A DNA stretch of 40,445 nucleotides from JBKEDC01 sp047971925 (GCA_047971925.1 JBKEAC010000030.1:1-40445), one strand, 5' to 3'. Shown: positions 1-9,374, counted from the first letter of the stretch. Made by a program: numbers and translations. The notes: generated by a model from the letters alone, not told the origin.

Positions 1-256
1 AAAATTTTTTCAGACGAAAAACAAAATGGGAATGGACGTGAAAAAATTTTTTCAGACGAAAAACAAAATGGGAATGGACGTGAAAAAATTTTTTCAGACG
101 AAAAACAAAATGGGAATGGACATGAAAAAATTTTTTCAGACGAAAAACAAAACGGGAATGGACGTGAAAAAATTTTTTCAGACGAAAAACAAAACGGGAA
201 TGGACGTGAAAAAATTTTTTCAGACGCATTTTGCAAGTCCGATGAACATGAAAAAA
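1..256. repeat. 42-bp tandem array with a palindrome in each unit, cut by the window edge
   Basis: The marker cagacg recurs at 11, 53, 95, 137, 179 and 221, an exact 42-bp period. A seventh, degenerate unit (gatgaacatgaaaaaa at 241-256) keeps the register. Every unit carries the 14-bp palindrome GAAAAAATTTTTTC, at 40, 82, 124, 166 and 208. Because 42 is a multiple of three, a frame stays open from 26 to 271 and would read as 14-residue repeats. The few differences between units (atg/acg, gtg/atg) all change the amino acid, and no signal peptide or known domain appears, so a non-coding minisatellite is more likely than a protein. The array probably continues to the left of the window. Confidence 0.85.
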
Positions 257-402
257 CATACCTATATATAATGTATCGCAAATGTTCCGTTGAATTTTTC
301 CGAATACGTCGCATAATCCCGAATGGCAACATCAACAAAGTTTAGAAATGTTTCGAGCTAATGTTACAGGCGTTAGCTGGGTGAGCGATTGTAGCGAAAA
401 TC

Positions 403-438
403 CTTTTAAGGGGGCTTTGGTTCTCGCCCCCTTAAAAG
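403..438. repeat. Perfect 13-bp inverted repeat in a GC-rich intergenic element
   Basis: Arms CTTTTAAGGGGGC (403-415) and GCCCCCTTAAAAG (426-438) are perfect complements around a 10-nt loop. Flanking words are also similar on both sides (gattgtagcgaaaa before, gattgcagcggaaa after). The stretch from about 360 to 505 is clearly more GC-rich than its surroundings. There is no T-run after the right arm, so it is not a classic terminator. It looks like a copy of a dispersed intergenic repeat (REP-like), which is inference. A short open frame across it (348-563) has no coding features. Confidence 0.6.
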
Positions 439-571
439 ATTGCAGCGGAAAGCGCGACGGCATGGGCGTGGGAATGCGGTGGGGAGGAATGCCGGCACCC
501 CCAATTAATGATTCGTGTTGGTGGAATATTAAAAAGGATAATGGGTTGAATATTTTTTTTTGATAATTGTC

Positions 572-601
572 TTTGTTTTTTGGAAAGAATCGTTAAGTTT
601 G
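572..601 (+). promoter_or_regulatory. Bacteroidota-type promoter for the gene at 657
   Basis: TTTG at 572-575 and TAAGTTTG at 594-601 match the -33 TTTG and -7 TAnnTTTG consensus of Bacteroidota primary sigma factor promoters, with 18 nt between them. The predicted 5' leader is about 50 nt. This would drive the two-gene unit at 657-2048. Confidence 0.6.
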
Positions 602-656
602 TCTGATTATTAGCCTAAGATATTATTAATTTATCAAATGATAAAATTAAACAATC

Positions 657-1196
657 ATGAAGAAACTAAATTTTAAACTCTTGTTCATGCTTTTGGCGTT
701 CTTGGCGCAAGCTTGTTCAAGTGATGATGAAAGCTTTTATTATGGTCCTGATTATGAGATTGATGATGTTCAAGTGACTGCGCCAGAAACGGAATCTGCA
801 TCGAGTTTTGCAATTTCCTTGAATTTGCTCTCTTCAAATGAATATGCTTATGAGTATGGCTTTAATCCGCGTGTAATAAATGGGATTGCCGATTTGAACT
901 TGAGCTTGATTAGTGCTTCAGCTCCCACGGAAATTGTGGGTACTGATTTGAATCCGTATTTCTTGGTTGATGATGCATTGTATTTTGATGCGATGTATGT
1001 AACAATTGCCGATTTTGTGGCTAAAAAGGAGCTTAATTCAGTTAAACCGATTTTATGTTTTACTAATCAAACGAAGTTGAGTTTGCCCTATAAAGCACTG
1101 ATTTCCGATACGACAATTTTGGAAATTCAGGTTGATGTTACTCTTTCTGATAGTAAGAAGTTTTCTGAGATTGTTACAACTACTATTATCCCTTAA
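657..1196 (+). CDS. Uncharacterised surface-type lipoprotein, 179 aa
   Basis: The family is not recognised. The N-terminus is a type II signal peptide: two lysines, a hydrophobic stretch, then lipobox LAQAC with cysteine at residue 20. SSDDES follows, an acidic patch resembling the Bacteroidota lipoprotein export signal, so the protein is probably displayed on the outer surface. The remaining 150 residues alternate short hydrophobic and polar stretches, as in a beta-sandwich, with no catalytic motif visible. The gene lies 9 bp upstream of a predicted beta-barrel gene on the same strand, so the two are probably co-transcribed and may work together. ATG 657 is the only start that gives a complete signal peptide. 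Existence of the gene is well supported; its function is unknown. Confidence 0.8.
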   Translation: MKKLNFKLLFMLLAFLAQACSSDDESFYYGPDYEIDDVQVTAPETESASSFAISLNLLSSNEYAYEYGFNPRVINGIADLNLSLISASAPTEIVGTDLNPYFLVDDALYFDAMYVTIADFVAKKELNSVKPILCFTNQTKLSLPYKALISDTTILEIQVDVTLSDSKKFSEIVTTTIIP

Positions 1197-1205
1197 TTTG
1201 AAGTC

Positions 1206-2048
1206 ATGATGAAAAGAATATGTTTGTTGAGCTGTGTTTTTTTATTGATTGCAGCTGCTCTTTTTCCTGCTGGGGCTCAAGAGGTTGAAGGTGGAGTTGA
1301 GAGGTGTGAATCGTTGAAATATGGCATTCGTGGCGTTGTTGCTATTGAAACGTTGAACCAATCGCAAGGTGGGTTTGGCGGTGCTTTTGTTAATTCGAGT
1401 ATGACAGGTGTTTCGCTCATTGGTGCTTTTGCGGAGTATAAAGGTTGGGAGCTTAACGTGGAAGGTGGCTATCGATATTTGAGTGGGGAGTTGGCTTATA
1501 AGTTTCATAATAATTGGGCGGCTCTTTTAGGAGGAAGTAGGGGAAATCATGATGTTGATTTTAATTTTTATGATAGCGATTATTTTTATAATTATAATTG
1601 GGGTGAATCGTGGGTTGATAAGTATTATGTTGGTGGGGGTTATCACAATTCACTTAATCGTTTGAAGCTTAAAGCTGATGGTCTTTTGGGTTTTGTAAAA
1701 ATGTCGGAGGTGGAATCAACGAGCATTAAAAACAGATATGAATCTGATGGGCTTGTGAATAAAAGATTTTTGAGCCGTAATAAAACCGAGCTGTCACCGT
1801 CATTTGTTTGGGGTATTAATCTTTATTTGGAGTTGCTTCCTCGTGAGTCGAAGAATAGGTTGACTCCTCTTGTTCCGTTTGTGGAATGGAGAGGTTTGTT
1901 TAATTCGCGGTCGAACACTTCTCAAAGTGTTCAAATAGAAGAGTGGGTTTTGGGTAATGTGGTTTATCAGGAGAGCGCCGAGAATAAGAAGTTATCCATC
2001 GATTACAACATGGTTCGCTTTGGTTTAAAATGGTATTTTAAGTATTAG
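1206..2048 (+). CDS. Probable outer-membrane beta-barrel protein, 280 aa
   Basis: An N-terminal signal peptide (about residues 1-24, ending near FPAGAQ) has no lipobox cysteine at the cleavage site, so the mature protein would be released into the periplasm. The mature part is rich in alternating aromatic and glycine residues (for example GGYRYLSGELAYKF and DKYYVGGGYHN), and the protein ends MVRFGLKWYFKY. A C-terminal amphipathic strand with terminal aromatics is the typical beta-signal of outer-membrane barrels. The length suits an 8-12-strand barrel. It follows the lipoprotein gene at 657 after 9 bp and is closed by a strong terminator, so the two form one unit. The start could be the first or the second of two adjacent ATG codons. 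The exact family is not recognised. Confidence 0.75.
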   Translation: MMKRICLLSCVFLLIAAALFPAGAQEVEGGVERCESLKYGIRGVVAIETLNQSQGGFGGAFVNSSMTGVSLIGAFAEYKGWELNVEGGYRYLSGELAYKFHNNWAALLGGSRGNHDVDFNFYDSDYFYNYNWGESWVDKYYVGGGYHNSLNRLKLKADGLLGFVKMSEVESTSIKNRYESDGLVNKRFLSRNKTELSPSFVWGINLYLELLPRESKNRLTPLVPFVEWRGLFNSRSNTSQSVQIEEWVLGNVVYQESAENKKLSIDYNMVRFGLKWYFKY

Positions 2049-2074
2049 TTTTCTTCACTCAACTGTAAATTTCT

Positions 2075-2113
2075 ATCCCCGATAAATTTCGAGCAATTTA
2101 TCGGGGATTTTTT
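2075..2113 (+). terminator. Rho-independent terminator of the 657-2048 unit
   Basis: A perfect 14-bp stem (atccccgataaatt at 2075-2088 and its complement at 2095-2108) with a 6-nt loop is followed by six T residues (2108-2113). It lies 27 bp after the stop of the barrel gene. It separates this unit from the convergent HTCS gene and could also slow transcription from the other strand. Confidence 0.9.
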
Positions 2114-2255
2114 GTTGAGGGATTATGTTCTGATTTAATTCTCTCAATGGATTTCTTTTAGAAGCGGTGTGTTCATCTGATGTTTATCTTTTCAAAAGAG
2201 GCATGAAGGTTCGTCATCGATGTTTCTATACCCTATAAGTTTATTTCTGGTTTTT

Positions 2256-5200
2256 TTATTTGCACAGCTTGCGATACTCTGCTGGGGTATAGTTGAATCG
2301 AGATTTGAAGCATTTGCCAAAGTATTTTATGTCGTTGAAGCCAACGATGAAGCAGATTTCCTTAATCAAATGCTCCTCTGTTCTGAGCAATTCGGCAGCG
2401 TAGTTCAAACGCATTTCTCGAATGAATTCCACGGGAGGCATTCCTGTTAGTCCTTTGAGTTTGTTGAAGAAACTAGCTCGCGACATGCCTGACATACCCA
2501 CTAATTCTTCGACCGAGAAGTCGCTGTTGATCATGTTTTGTTTAACGATATCGGTAATTCGAACCATGAATTCATGATCTCTATTAGAAATAGATCGAGC
2601 ATCATCAAGAGTTATAACTTCGGCTTCGCCACGAGAATATAACCTATGCAAGCGCAAACGTTGCTCTAATATGTTTTTAATCCTGGCTTTGAGGTATTGC
2701 AGGTTAAAAGGTTTAGCAATGTAATCGTCGGCGCCGTGTTCAATGCCTTCAAGTTGATCGTTGATGGCAGTTTTCGCAGTAAGAAGTATTATTGGAATAT
2801 GGCTGATCGAGGAGTTGAGGCGAATAATTTTGAGCATTTCTATGCCGTCCATCTGTGGCATCATTACATCGCTGATGATGAAGTCGGGCATTAAGCTAGC
2901 AGCTTTCATGTGACCATCAATGCCATTTTTTGCCTCATGAATTACATAGTCGTCCTTGAGTATAGAAATTATAAATTGGCGAAGCTCCGCATCATCTTCA
3001 ACAATTAAGCCAACCGGATGCACTCTATTGATAGGCACCGTTGTTTCGCTTTCATCATCGATTTTGATGGGTGATTTTTCGCTACTAGTGTTATCAACTA
3101 ATATATCATGTTTAAAATGTTCATGACCATTCTTGAATTCAATTAGGAAGCAAGTTCCCTCGTCAATTTTACTTATAACCTGAATAGATGCTTGATGCTT
3201 ATCAACAATATCTTTCACTATAGAAAGTCCAATGCCTGTGCTTGGGTTTTTAGCATCTTCATTGTAATTTGCGAATCGTTGGAATAAGCGTTTTTGCATC
3301 TCTTTGCTTATACCTGGTCCGTTGTCGCTTACTTTTAATATGGTTGTTTTAAGGTTTTGCTCTAGTGTAATTTGGATTGTATTCCCTTCATTGCAGTATT
3401 TAAAGCCATTGGAAAGGAGGTTTACAAAAAGCATGTCGAGGCTATCTTTATCAGCCCAAATGAAGCAATCGGTTTTGGATGTGTTGTAGTTTAGTTTTAT
3501 TTTTTTTCGAAGAGCAATTTCCGTAAATGTGTCGCCAACCAGATGAGCTAGTGTTGTTATATTTACACGTTCAATGGCTAATTCTTTGTTTTCTATGCGG
3601 CGCAGATCGAGTACCTGATTTATCAAGTTTAGTAGTCTTCCGGTATTTGCTTCAACGGTTTGTAGTTGTTTTCTTGTAGTTTCAGGAGTGTTTGCGTCGG
3701 CAAGCATATTTTCAACCGGTATAGTAATTAGCGTGAGTGGAGTTCTAATTTCGTGCGAGATGTTGGTGAAGAATTTCAATTTCATTTCTGCTATTTCGTG
3801 CTGTATGCGCACGTTGCTTCTGAGTTTGAAAATAGTCATGATTGTATGCATAATCGCATACAAAATGATTAGAGCTAAGGCAATATAGCAGGCGTAGGCT
3901 AAATTAGTTTGCCATATCGATGGCAGAATGGTAATGTTTAGTTGGCGCTCGTTATTAGACCAAAGGTTGTGGCTGTTGGTTGATGCTATTCGGAGAGTGT
4001 AGTTTCCTTTAGCTAGATTGGTGTATATTATGGGTTGATATCCGGTAAAATAATTCCATGATTCATCAACACCATCTAGCTTGTATCGGTAGGTGATGTT
4101 GTTTGGTTTTACAAAATCGAGTGCAGAAATCGAGAGTTTAATAAAATTTTGGTTGTGTTTTAGCGTAATGTCATTTTGGGTGTCGATATTGGCAGGGTAG
4201 TTGTTATTTAACAAATGCAGACTTTTCCCGTGTATGGTGAGGTCGGAAATGATGGGGTGTGGAGCAAATGATTGCGATGGGATTTCTTGCGGATTAAAGC
4301 AAACACACCCGTTAGAGTGTCCGATAATGATTTCGCCCGAAGAAAGTTTTTGTATTGTAGCTTCCGAAAAAATGTTAGAACCAATCATTCCGGCAAGTTC
4401 AGGGAAAGTTTCAGCACTGCTTGTTGTTTTGTTGTATCGAGCAATTTGTTTATCGCCAACCAGCCATAAGTTTTGGTTTGCATCTTCTTGTATAGCAACA
4501 ATTCCTTCAAAGGGTAAATCGATGTCTTGCAGTTTAACGTGGTTGAAGCTTAGTTTACCCTCGGAGTTTGGGGTGGCAACAACCAGTGCAGCACCATTGG
4601 TTGCAAGGGCTATTTTATTATCTGCAAGAGTTGAAATATCTAAGATATCGCTTCCTTGCACTTCGGGGTATTTTGTAAATGCAATGTTATCGGGAAGCTT
4701 AAAATGTGTGTTGAACGAGAATAATCCGTTGGGCGAAGCCATATAAATGTTTCCATATTGATCTTCGGCTAAAGAGCGTATTCTATTGGCAATATCTTTA
4801 GGATATTGTTTTAGTTGGTTGTTGAAGTTTAGGAATTGAATAGTCGATGTGGATTCATCAATAATATTCAGACCACCATTCCAAGTAGCCACATATATTG
4901 TTCCTGTTGAAGATTGAAAGATATTGTACACATCATTCGAACTTAGGCTGTATTTGTCATTCTTGTTAAAAACGAAATGTTCTACACGAAAGGAGAGTGG
5001 GTTGCTCGTAGGGTTCAGGCAGAAAACGCCATTGCCTCGTGTTCCCAGCCATATTCTACCTTGTTTGTCTTGCATCATGTGGTATATGTTGCTTCCCCAA
5101 TCAGAACTGTTTGCTGAAAGTTTGCCGTTATTTTCCATCAGCCCAATTTGTTCTTTGTTTTGGTTGAATATGGCTATTTTATGAGGTCGATAGCCTACCC

Positions 5201-6593
5201 AAAGATAGCCGTTGCTGTCTTGCAAGAGGCTTCTCGTGCTGTGTCGAGTTGTAGTGTCGTGCTTTTTGAAATGAAGTTTATTGAAGCTTTCGTTGTTGAA
5301 GGCTAGTAGGTCGAGCCCTTGTGAATAGGAGCAAAACCACAGGTTGCCTTGTTTGTCGAATAATGCAGAATGAAGCACATCCGACACAAACTGGTTGTCA
5401 TTGCTAAAGTATTCTTTTAATGAAATGAACTTATTTGTAGCCTCATTATAGTAGGCAAAAGCTCCGCCTTTATGTTGAGCCCAAATGCGTTTGTGTTTAT
5501 CTTCGAGAATTAGCGTGGTTCGTGCCGAATTGCCAATAAACTCATCGTGTGATTTGATAAAAAACTCGCTGAGTGTGTTGAGGTTTAAATCGAATTTATA
5601 AATACCATTTTTAGTAGTTTCAAACCAAAACATACCTTTCTGGCTTAGCTTTAGCGGATTTATTTCATCGCTAGACAATTGGGGTAGCGTGTGTTTGTTG
5701 AATATGTTGAGTTTTCCAGTGTTTGGGGTATAAACATAGAAGCCCGATTTTTGGGTAACAATGAGAAGCTGCCCCCAATCTGTAGTATTTAGATATTTAA
5801 TATCGTCATTTATTTGAATGGGGACATCAAAAAAAGTATTCGATTGTTTAGCATAGCGCACCAAAACTCCCGATTTTCCGGCAAACCAAATATCGGTTGG
5901 GGTTTCGGTGTGGGCTTCTAAGTTATACTGTTTACCAGAATTTTCTTTGGCATCGTAATAATAGTAGTCGGGTTTGCTATTTAAATCAGCATATCTGCAA
6001 ATGCCCTTATTGGTTAGTATCCAGTGGGCTTTATTATTATCTTCAAACACATATTTGGCTGAACAAAGCGAATCAGAAACGAGTGAAAAACTAAGCTCAT
6101 GAATATTTGTTTTATCAGAAATCGCCAATAAAGCATTGTCATGCTGAGGGAATAGCCACACGGTTCCTGATGGTGTTATCTGATAGTTTTTTAGTTCATG
6201 AAGTACATTTTGATAGGCAGGGGCTTCGGTAGGGCTATGGAAGGTAAATGTGTTGGTGTCGAAGTAGTAAATCTCTGACATTTCCGACATGATCCAGATT
6301 CTACCATTGGCATCGAAATTAAAGTTTGAAACTCTATTCGACGTTAGATAAGGTAGGTTTGTTGTTGGTCGGAAGTTGCGGAAGTTATTGCCATCGAAAC
6401 GAATCAATCCATTGAAAGTGCCTAACCATATAAATCCTTTTTCATCTTGTTTTATGTTTAAAATAAACGATTTGTTTAGTTTGTCCTCATAAGAAAAATG
6501 ACGAAGTAATCCGCTTGGAATTGTTCGTCCAATAAAAGGGAAGCCTAAGAGTATAGTAAAGACAAGGATAATTTTTTTAAGATTCATGAGCAT
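2256..6593 (-). CDS. Hybrid two-component system sensor/regulator (HTCS 1)
   Basis: This 1,445-aa one-protein signalling system has the full HTCS order: signal peptide (about 1-24); two-component-regulator propeller repeats forming the periplasmic sensor (about 30-770); Y_Y_Y domain (about 785-880); one membrane helix (about 892-918); HisKA with phospho-accepting His947 in SHEIRTPL; HATPase_c with DNGPGIS and STGIGLSIV; a receiver with acidic pair EDD near 1198 and phospho-acceptor Asp1242 in SDVMMP; and an AraC-type helix-turn-helix (about 1356-1443). No key residue is missing. By family knowledge, it binds an oligosaccharide in the periplasm and activates PUL promoters in the cytoplasm. It stands alone between a terminator upstream and a convergent unit downstream. 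A TACCTTTG -7 element lies 13 nt before ATG 6593; the ATG at 6587 is an alternative start. Its ligand cannot be read from the sequence. Confidence 0.95.
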   Translation of the reverse strand: MLMNLKKIILVFTILLGFPFIGRTIPSGLLRHFSYEDKLNKSFILNIKQDEKGFIWLGTFNGLIRFDGNNFRNFRPTTNLPYLTSNRVSNFNFDANGRIWIMSEMSEIYYFDTNTFTFHSPTEAPAYQNVLHELKNYQITPSGTVWLFPQHDNALLAISDKTNIHELSFSLVSDSLCSAKYVFEDNNKAHWILTNKGICRYADLNSKPDYYYYDAKENSGKQYNLEAHTETPTDIWFAGKSGVLVRYAKQSNTFFDVPIQINDDIKYLNTTDWGQLLIVTQKSGFYVYTPNTGKLNIFNKHTLPQLSSDEINPLKLSQKGMFWFETTKNGIYKFDLNLNTLSEFFIKSHDEFIGNSARTTLILEDKHKRIWAQHKGGAFAYYNEATNKFISLKEYFSNDNQFVSDVLHSALFDKQGNLWFCSYSQGLDLLAFNNESFNKLHFKKHDTTTRHSTRSLLQDSNGYLWVGYRPHKIAIFNQNKEQIGLMENNGKLSANSSDWGSNIYHMMQDKQGRIWLGTRGNGVFCLNPTSNPLSFRVEHFVFNKNDKYSLSSNDVYNIFQSSTGTIYVATWNGGLNIIDESTSTIQFLNFNNQLKQYPKDIANRIRSLAEDQYGNIYMASPNGLFSFNTHFKLPDNIAFTKYPEVQGSDILDISTLADNKIALATNGAALVVATPNSEGKLSFNHVKLQDIDLPFEGIVAIQEDANQNLWLVGDKQIARYNKTTSSAETFPELAGMIGSNIFSEATIQKLSSGEIIIGHSNGCVCFNPQEIPSQSFAPHPIISDLTIHGKSLHLLNNNYPANIDTQNDITLKHNQNFIKLSISALDFVKPNNITYRYKLDGVDESWNYFTGYQPIIYTNLAKGNYTLRIASTNSHNLWSNNERQLNITILPSIWQTNLAYACYIALALIILYAIMHTIMTIFKLRSNVRIQHEIAEMKLKFFTNISHEIRTPLTLITIPVENMLADANTPETTRKQLQTVEANTGRLLNLINQVLDLRRIENKELAIERVNITTLAHLVGDTFTEIALRKKIKLNYNTSKTDCFIWADKDSLDMLFVNLLSNGFKYCNEGNTIQITLEQNLKTTILKVSDNGPGISKEMQKRLFQRFANYNEDAKNPSTGIGLSIVKDIVDKHQASIQVISKIDEGTCFLIEFKNGHEHFKHDILVDNTSSEKSPIKIDDESETTVPINRVHPVGLIVEDDAELRQFIISILKDDYVIHEAKNGIDGHMKAASLMPDFIISDVMMPQMDGIEMLKIIRLNSSISHIPIILLTAKTAINDQLEGIEHGADDYIAKPFNLQYLKARIKNILEQRLRLHRLYSRGEAEVITLDDARSISNRDHEFMVRITDIVKQNMINSDFSVEELVGMSGMSRASFFNKLKGLTGMPPVEFIREMRLNYAAELLRTEEHLIKEICFIVGFNDIKYFGKCFKSRFNYTPAEYRKLCK

Positions 6594-6606
6594 GTAATTA
6601 AAAAAT

Positions 6607-6614
6607 CAAAGGTA
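6607..6614 (-). promoter_or_regulatory. -7 element of the HTCS 1 promoter
   Basis: On the minus strand TACCTTTG matches TAnnTTTG and ends 13 nt before ATG 6593, implying a very short 5' leader. The same octamer TACCTTTG is found upstream of HTCS 2 at 10041-10048. A -33 TTTG at usual spacing is not obvious. Confidence 0.5.
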
Positions 6615-6679
6615 CGATTTTAATATTATAAACCACAATCAAAAAGATGAGTAACATGCTGAATTCGTTTGTTGGAAAT

Positions 6680-6716
6680 AAAAAAAAGAGAGGCAATGTA
6701 CAGCGTACATTGCCTC
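6680..6716 (-). terminator. Terminator of the GH3 operon
   Basis: Arms gaggcaatgtac (6690-6701) and gtacattgcctc (6705-6716) are perfect 12-bp complements with a 3-nt loop. On the minus strand the stem is followed by a T-rich run (complement of 6680-6687). It lies 24 bp after the GH3 stop, so HTCS 1 is transcribed separately. Confidence 0.9.
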
Positions 6717-6740
6717 AAACTCAACTCTAGTTAGCTGTGC

Positions 6741-9374
6741 TTATTTACTAAATTCTTGCTCCCATGATTTACCTAATTCTAAACGTTGACTTGTGGTTGT
6801 GGTTGTTTCAGCATCGCATCTGCCCGAGAATCCGCCTTGTTCACCACCAACAGAAATAGTGAACCAACCTTTTTCAAGTACTCTGTTGCCTTTCTTGTTG
6901 ATCATAGAAAATTGACTGGCAGGAATATCAAATGTAATGGTTTTGCGTTCTCCTTTTTTAATGTTTACTCTATTGAAGGCTACCAAAGAGCGAATAGGTC
7001 GAACGGTTGAAGCTTTTTCATCGGTTAAATATACCTGAACCACTTCATCGCCATCTAGCTTGCCCGAGTTAATAACATCAACCGAAATGTGCACCGAATT
7101 TGTGCCGGTGTTAGGGGTAATTTGAAGATTTTGGTAATCGAATTGCGTAAAGCTCAATCCAAAACCAAAAGGATATAGCGGTTCGTCGGTAAAATAGCGG
7201 TATGTTCTCCCTTTCATGTCGTAGTTTTCAAAGGCAGGAAGTTGGTCAACCGATTTGTAGTAGGTAACTGGTAATCGTCCAGCAGGGTTGTAGTCGCCAA
7301 AAAGAACATCGGCAATAGCACTTCCACCTTGTTGTCCTGGATATCCAGCTGTAAGAATGGCAGGAACGTTGTCGGCAGCCCAATTCACTGATAAGGCACT
7401 ACCATTAATAAGAACCAAAACAACAGGTTTTCCTGTTTCAACCAAAGCGGTCATCAGTTCGCGTTGTTCTTTTGGTAAGTCTAAAGCCGTGCGGTCGCCT
7501 CTGGAGAAGCCTTCAACTTCCACATTCATTTCTTCGCCCTCTAAACGTTCGTTCAATCCGAGATTTAAGATTACATAGTCCGACTCTTTAGCCAGTTGAA
7601 CCGCTCGCTCTAATTTAGAATCATCAGGACGAGCCCAAACTAAGCGAGCTGTAGCATCTCCCCATGTATTTTGGTATTCAACTTCAATTTTGTATTTCTT
7701 GTTAGCTTCTAGTTGGTAGGTTTTAGGTCGAAGACGGGGGTGGTGTCCATTTTTTCCTCCGGTTTCGTTGCCTTCCAATTTCACGGTCATGAAAGGTTTG
7801 CTCCACTCGCTTATTTGATATGCTCCAGATTCGGGTACCACTATATATCCAGTCCAACGTACCGAGAATTTTCCTGTAGTTAAACGAGGGTCGGGTGTTT
7901 CGTTATCCCAGCAGAAGTCGATGTTATCATCAACTTGAGTGAACAAAGGTTTTCCTCTAAGGGCATTGTTTTTGAAGTATTCGCCAGTAAGTCCTTGTTT
8001 GCCATCTTCGGTTTGGAAGAATCTCGATGGAATGGCATCAAACAGAGGGAATCCTTCGGCTAAATCGCTGCCAACTTCGTAGCGAACATCAACATCGGGA
8101 CCTAGTTTGTTTTTAATTCCCTGAAAAACGGTTACTGGATTTGATGGCACGCCACTGTAATTTCCCCATAATGATTGTACGTTGTTTGCATTCGGACCAA
8201 TAACTGCTACTTTCTTCACCTCTTTACTTAATGGTAAAATATTTGCTTGGTTTTTTAATAAGACAATACTTTCTTGAGCTGCTTTTCTGGCTAGTTGATT
8301 GTGAGCAGCATTGTTATTTACGGCATAAGGAATTTTGTTGTAAGGCACCATGTCTTGAGGGTCGAACATACCTAGTTTGAATCGAGCGGTAAGCAATCTG
8401 CGTACGCATGCGTTAATATCTTCTTCAGTGCATAGGTTTTTTTCAATAGCCTCTTTAAGCGATTTATAAGTGCTACCACAGTTTAAATCCATACCTGCCT
8501 TTAAAGCCATGGCAGCGGCTTCAGTAGCATCGGCTGCTTGCTTGTGGTCGTGCCAAATGTCGCGCAATGCCGAGCAGTCCGACACATAATACCCTTCAAA
8601 TCCCCAATCGTTGCGCAGGATGTTAAACAAGAAATGATTGGCACAACATGCCTGTCCACGAAAGCTATTATAGGCACCCATTACTGAATAAACTTTGGCA
8701 TCTTCAACCAAATATTTAAATGCAGGTAGGTAGGTTTCATATAAATCAATGTCGGAAACATTAACTTCAAATTCATGACGCAAAGCTTCCGGACCCGAAT
8801 GTACTGCATAATGCTTAGCGGTTGCCACCACTTTCAGATATTTATCGTCGTTTCCTTGCAGTCCTTTTACATATTCACCACCCAAAATTGAGCTTAGGTA
8901 GGGGTCTTCTCCATAGGTTTCATGTCCTCTTCCCCAACGTGGGTCTCTGAATATATTAATGTTTGGCGACCACATGGTTAGTCCTTGGTATCTTTCGGTT
9001 TGCCCCTTGCGCTGAAATTCATTGAATTTAGCTCTTGCCTCATCGCTAATAGCTGAGGCTACTTCATGAATAAGCTTATCGTTCCATGAAGCGGCAATTG
9101 AAATGCTTTGAGGGAACACTGTGGCATATCCGGCACGAGCTACACCATGCAACGATTCGTTCCACCAATTGTATTGAGGGACTTCTAGGCGAGGAATTGC
9201 AGGCGAGGCATCAAGAAGTTGGCTACACTTTTCCTCTAATGTCATTTGGTTGAGTAGGTTTTCAACACGTACATCAATTGGGAGTTCAGTGTTTAAATAG
9301 GGGGGTAGCTCCTGGGCAACGCTCAGGTTAATGACAAAGCAAAAGCTGAGTAAAGTTAAAAATCGTAGGATCAT
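6741..9374 (-). CDS. GH3 family glycosidase with PA14 insertion, beta-xylosidase/beta-glucosidase type
   Basis: This 877-aa secreted protein has signal peptide MILRFLTLLSFCFVINLSVAQ. The N-terminal GH3 barrel (about 40-330) carries WWNESLHGVARAG, KHYAVHSGPE and the nucleophile motif VSDCSA with Asp266. The C-terminal GH3 domain starts near 385 and is interrupted by a PA14 domain (about 455-587). The LEGEE motif near 610 likely holds the acid/base glutamate, and a fibronectin-III-like domain ends the protein (about 768-870). The NESLHG and VSDCSA motifs are typical of the xylosidase/arabinosidase branch of GH3, but specificity in this family cannot be read reliably from sequence. It follows a small secreted-protein gene after 54 bp and shares that gene's promoter. 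The operator there resembles that of the pectin operon, suggesting it trims xylose, arabinose or glucose from imported or periplasmic pectic oligosaccharides (inference). Confidence 0.93.
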   Translation of the reverse strand: MILRFLTLLSFCFVINLSVAQELPPYLNTELPIDVRVENLLNQMTLEEKCSQLLDASPAIPRLEVPQYNWWNESLHGVARAGYATVFPQSISIAASWNDKLIHEVASAISDEARAKFNEFQRKGQTERYQGLTMWSPNINIFRDPRWGRGHETYGEDPYLSSILGGEYVKGLQGNDDKYLKVVATAKHYAVHSGPEALRHEFEVNVSDIDLYETYLPAFKYLVEDAKVYSVMGAYNSFRGQACCANHFLFNILRNDWGFEGYYVSDCSALRDIWHDHKQAADATEAAAMALKAGMDLNCGSTYKSLKEAIEKNLCTEEDINACVRRLLTARFKLGMFDPQDMVPYNKIPYAVNNNAAHNQLARKAAQESIVLLKNQANILPLSKEVKKVAVIGPNANNVQSLWGNYSGVPSNPVTVFQGIKNKLGPDVDVRYEVGSDLAEGFPLFDAIPSRFFQTEDGKQGLTGEYFKNNALRGKPLFTQVDDNIDFCWDNETPDPRLTTGKFSVRWTGYIVVPESGAYQISEWSKPFMTVKLEGNETGGKNGHHPRLRPKTYQLEANKKYKIEVEYQNTWGDATARLVWARPDDSKLERAVQLAKESDYVILNLGLNERLEGEEMNVEVEGFSRGDRTALDLPKEQRELMTALVETGKPVVLVLINGSALSVNWAADNVPAILTAGYPGQQGGSAIADVLFGDYNPAGRLPVTYYKSVDQLPAFENYDMKGRTYRYFTDEPLYPFGFGLSFTQFDYQNLQITPNTGTNSVHISVDVINSGKLDGDEVVQVYLTDEKASTVRPIRSLVAFNRVNIKKGERKTITFDIPASQFSMINKKGNRVLEKGWFTISVGGEQGGFSGRCDAETTTTTSQRLELGKSWEQEFSK

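Noticed and set aside
26..271. Open frame of 81 codons made of 14-residue repeats
   Set aside because: The frame stays open only because the repeat period is 42 bp. Unit differences change amino acids, and there is no signal peptide or domain, so it is treated as a non-coding array.
348..563. Open frame of 71 codons over the hairpin element
   Set aside because: It spans a perfect inverted repeat, has unusual composition, and lacks a start context, signal peptide or domain.
4201..4746. Plus-strand frame of 181 codons inside HTCS 1
   Set aside because: It lies wholly antisense to the propeller sensor region of HTCS 1 and has no domain; it is a shadow frame.
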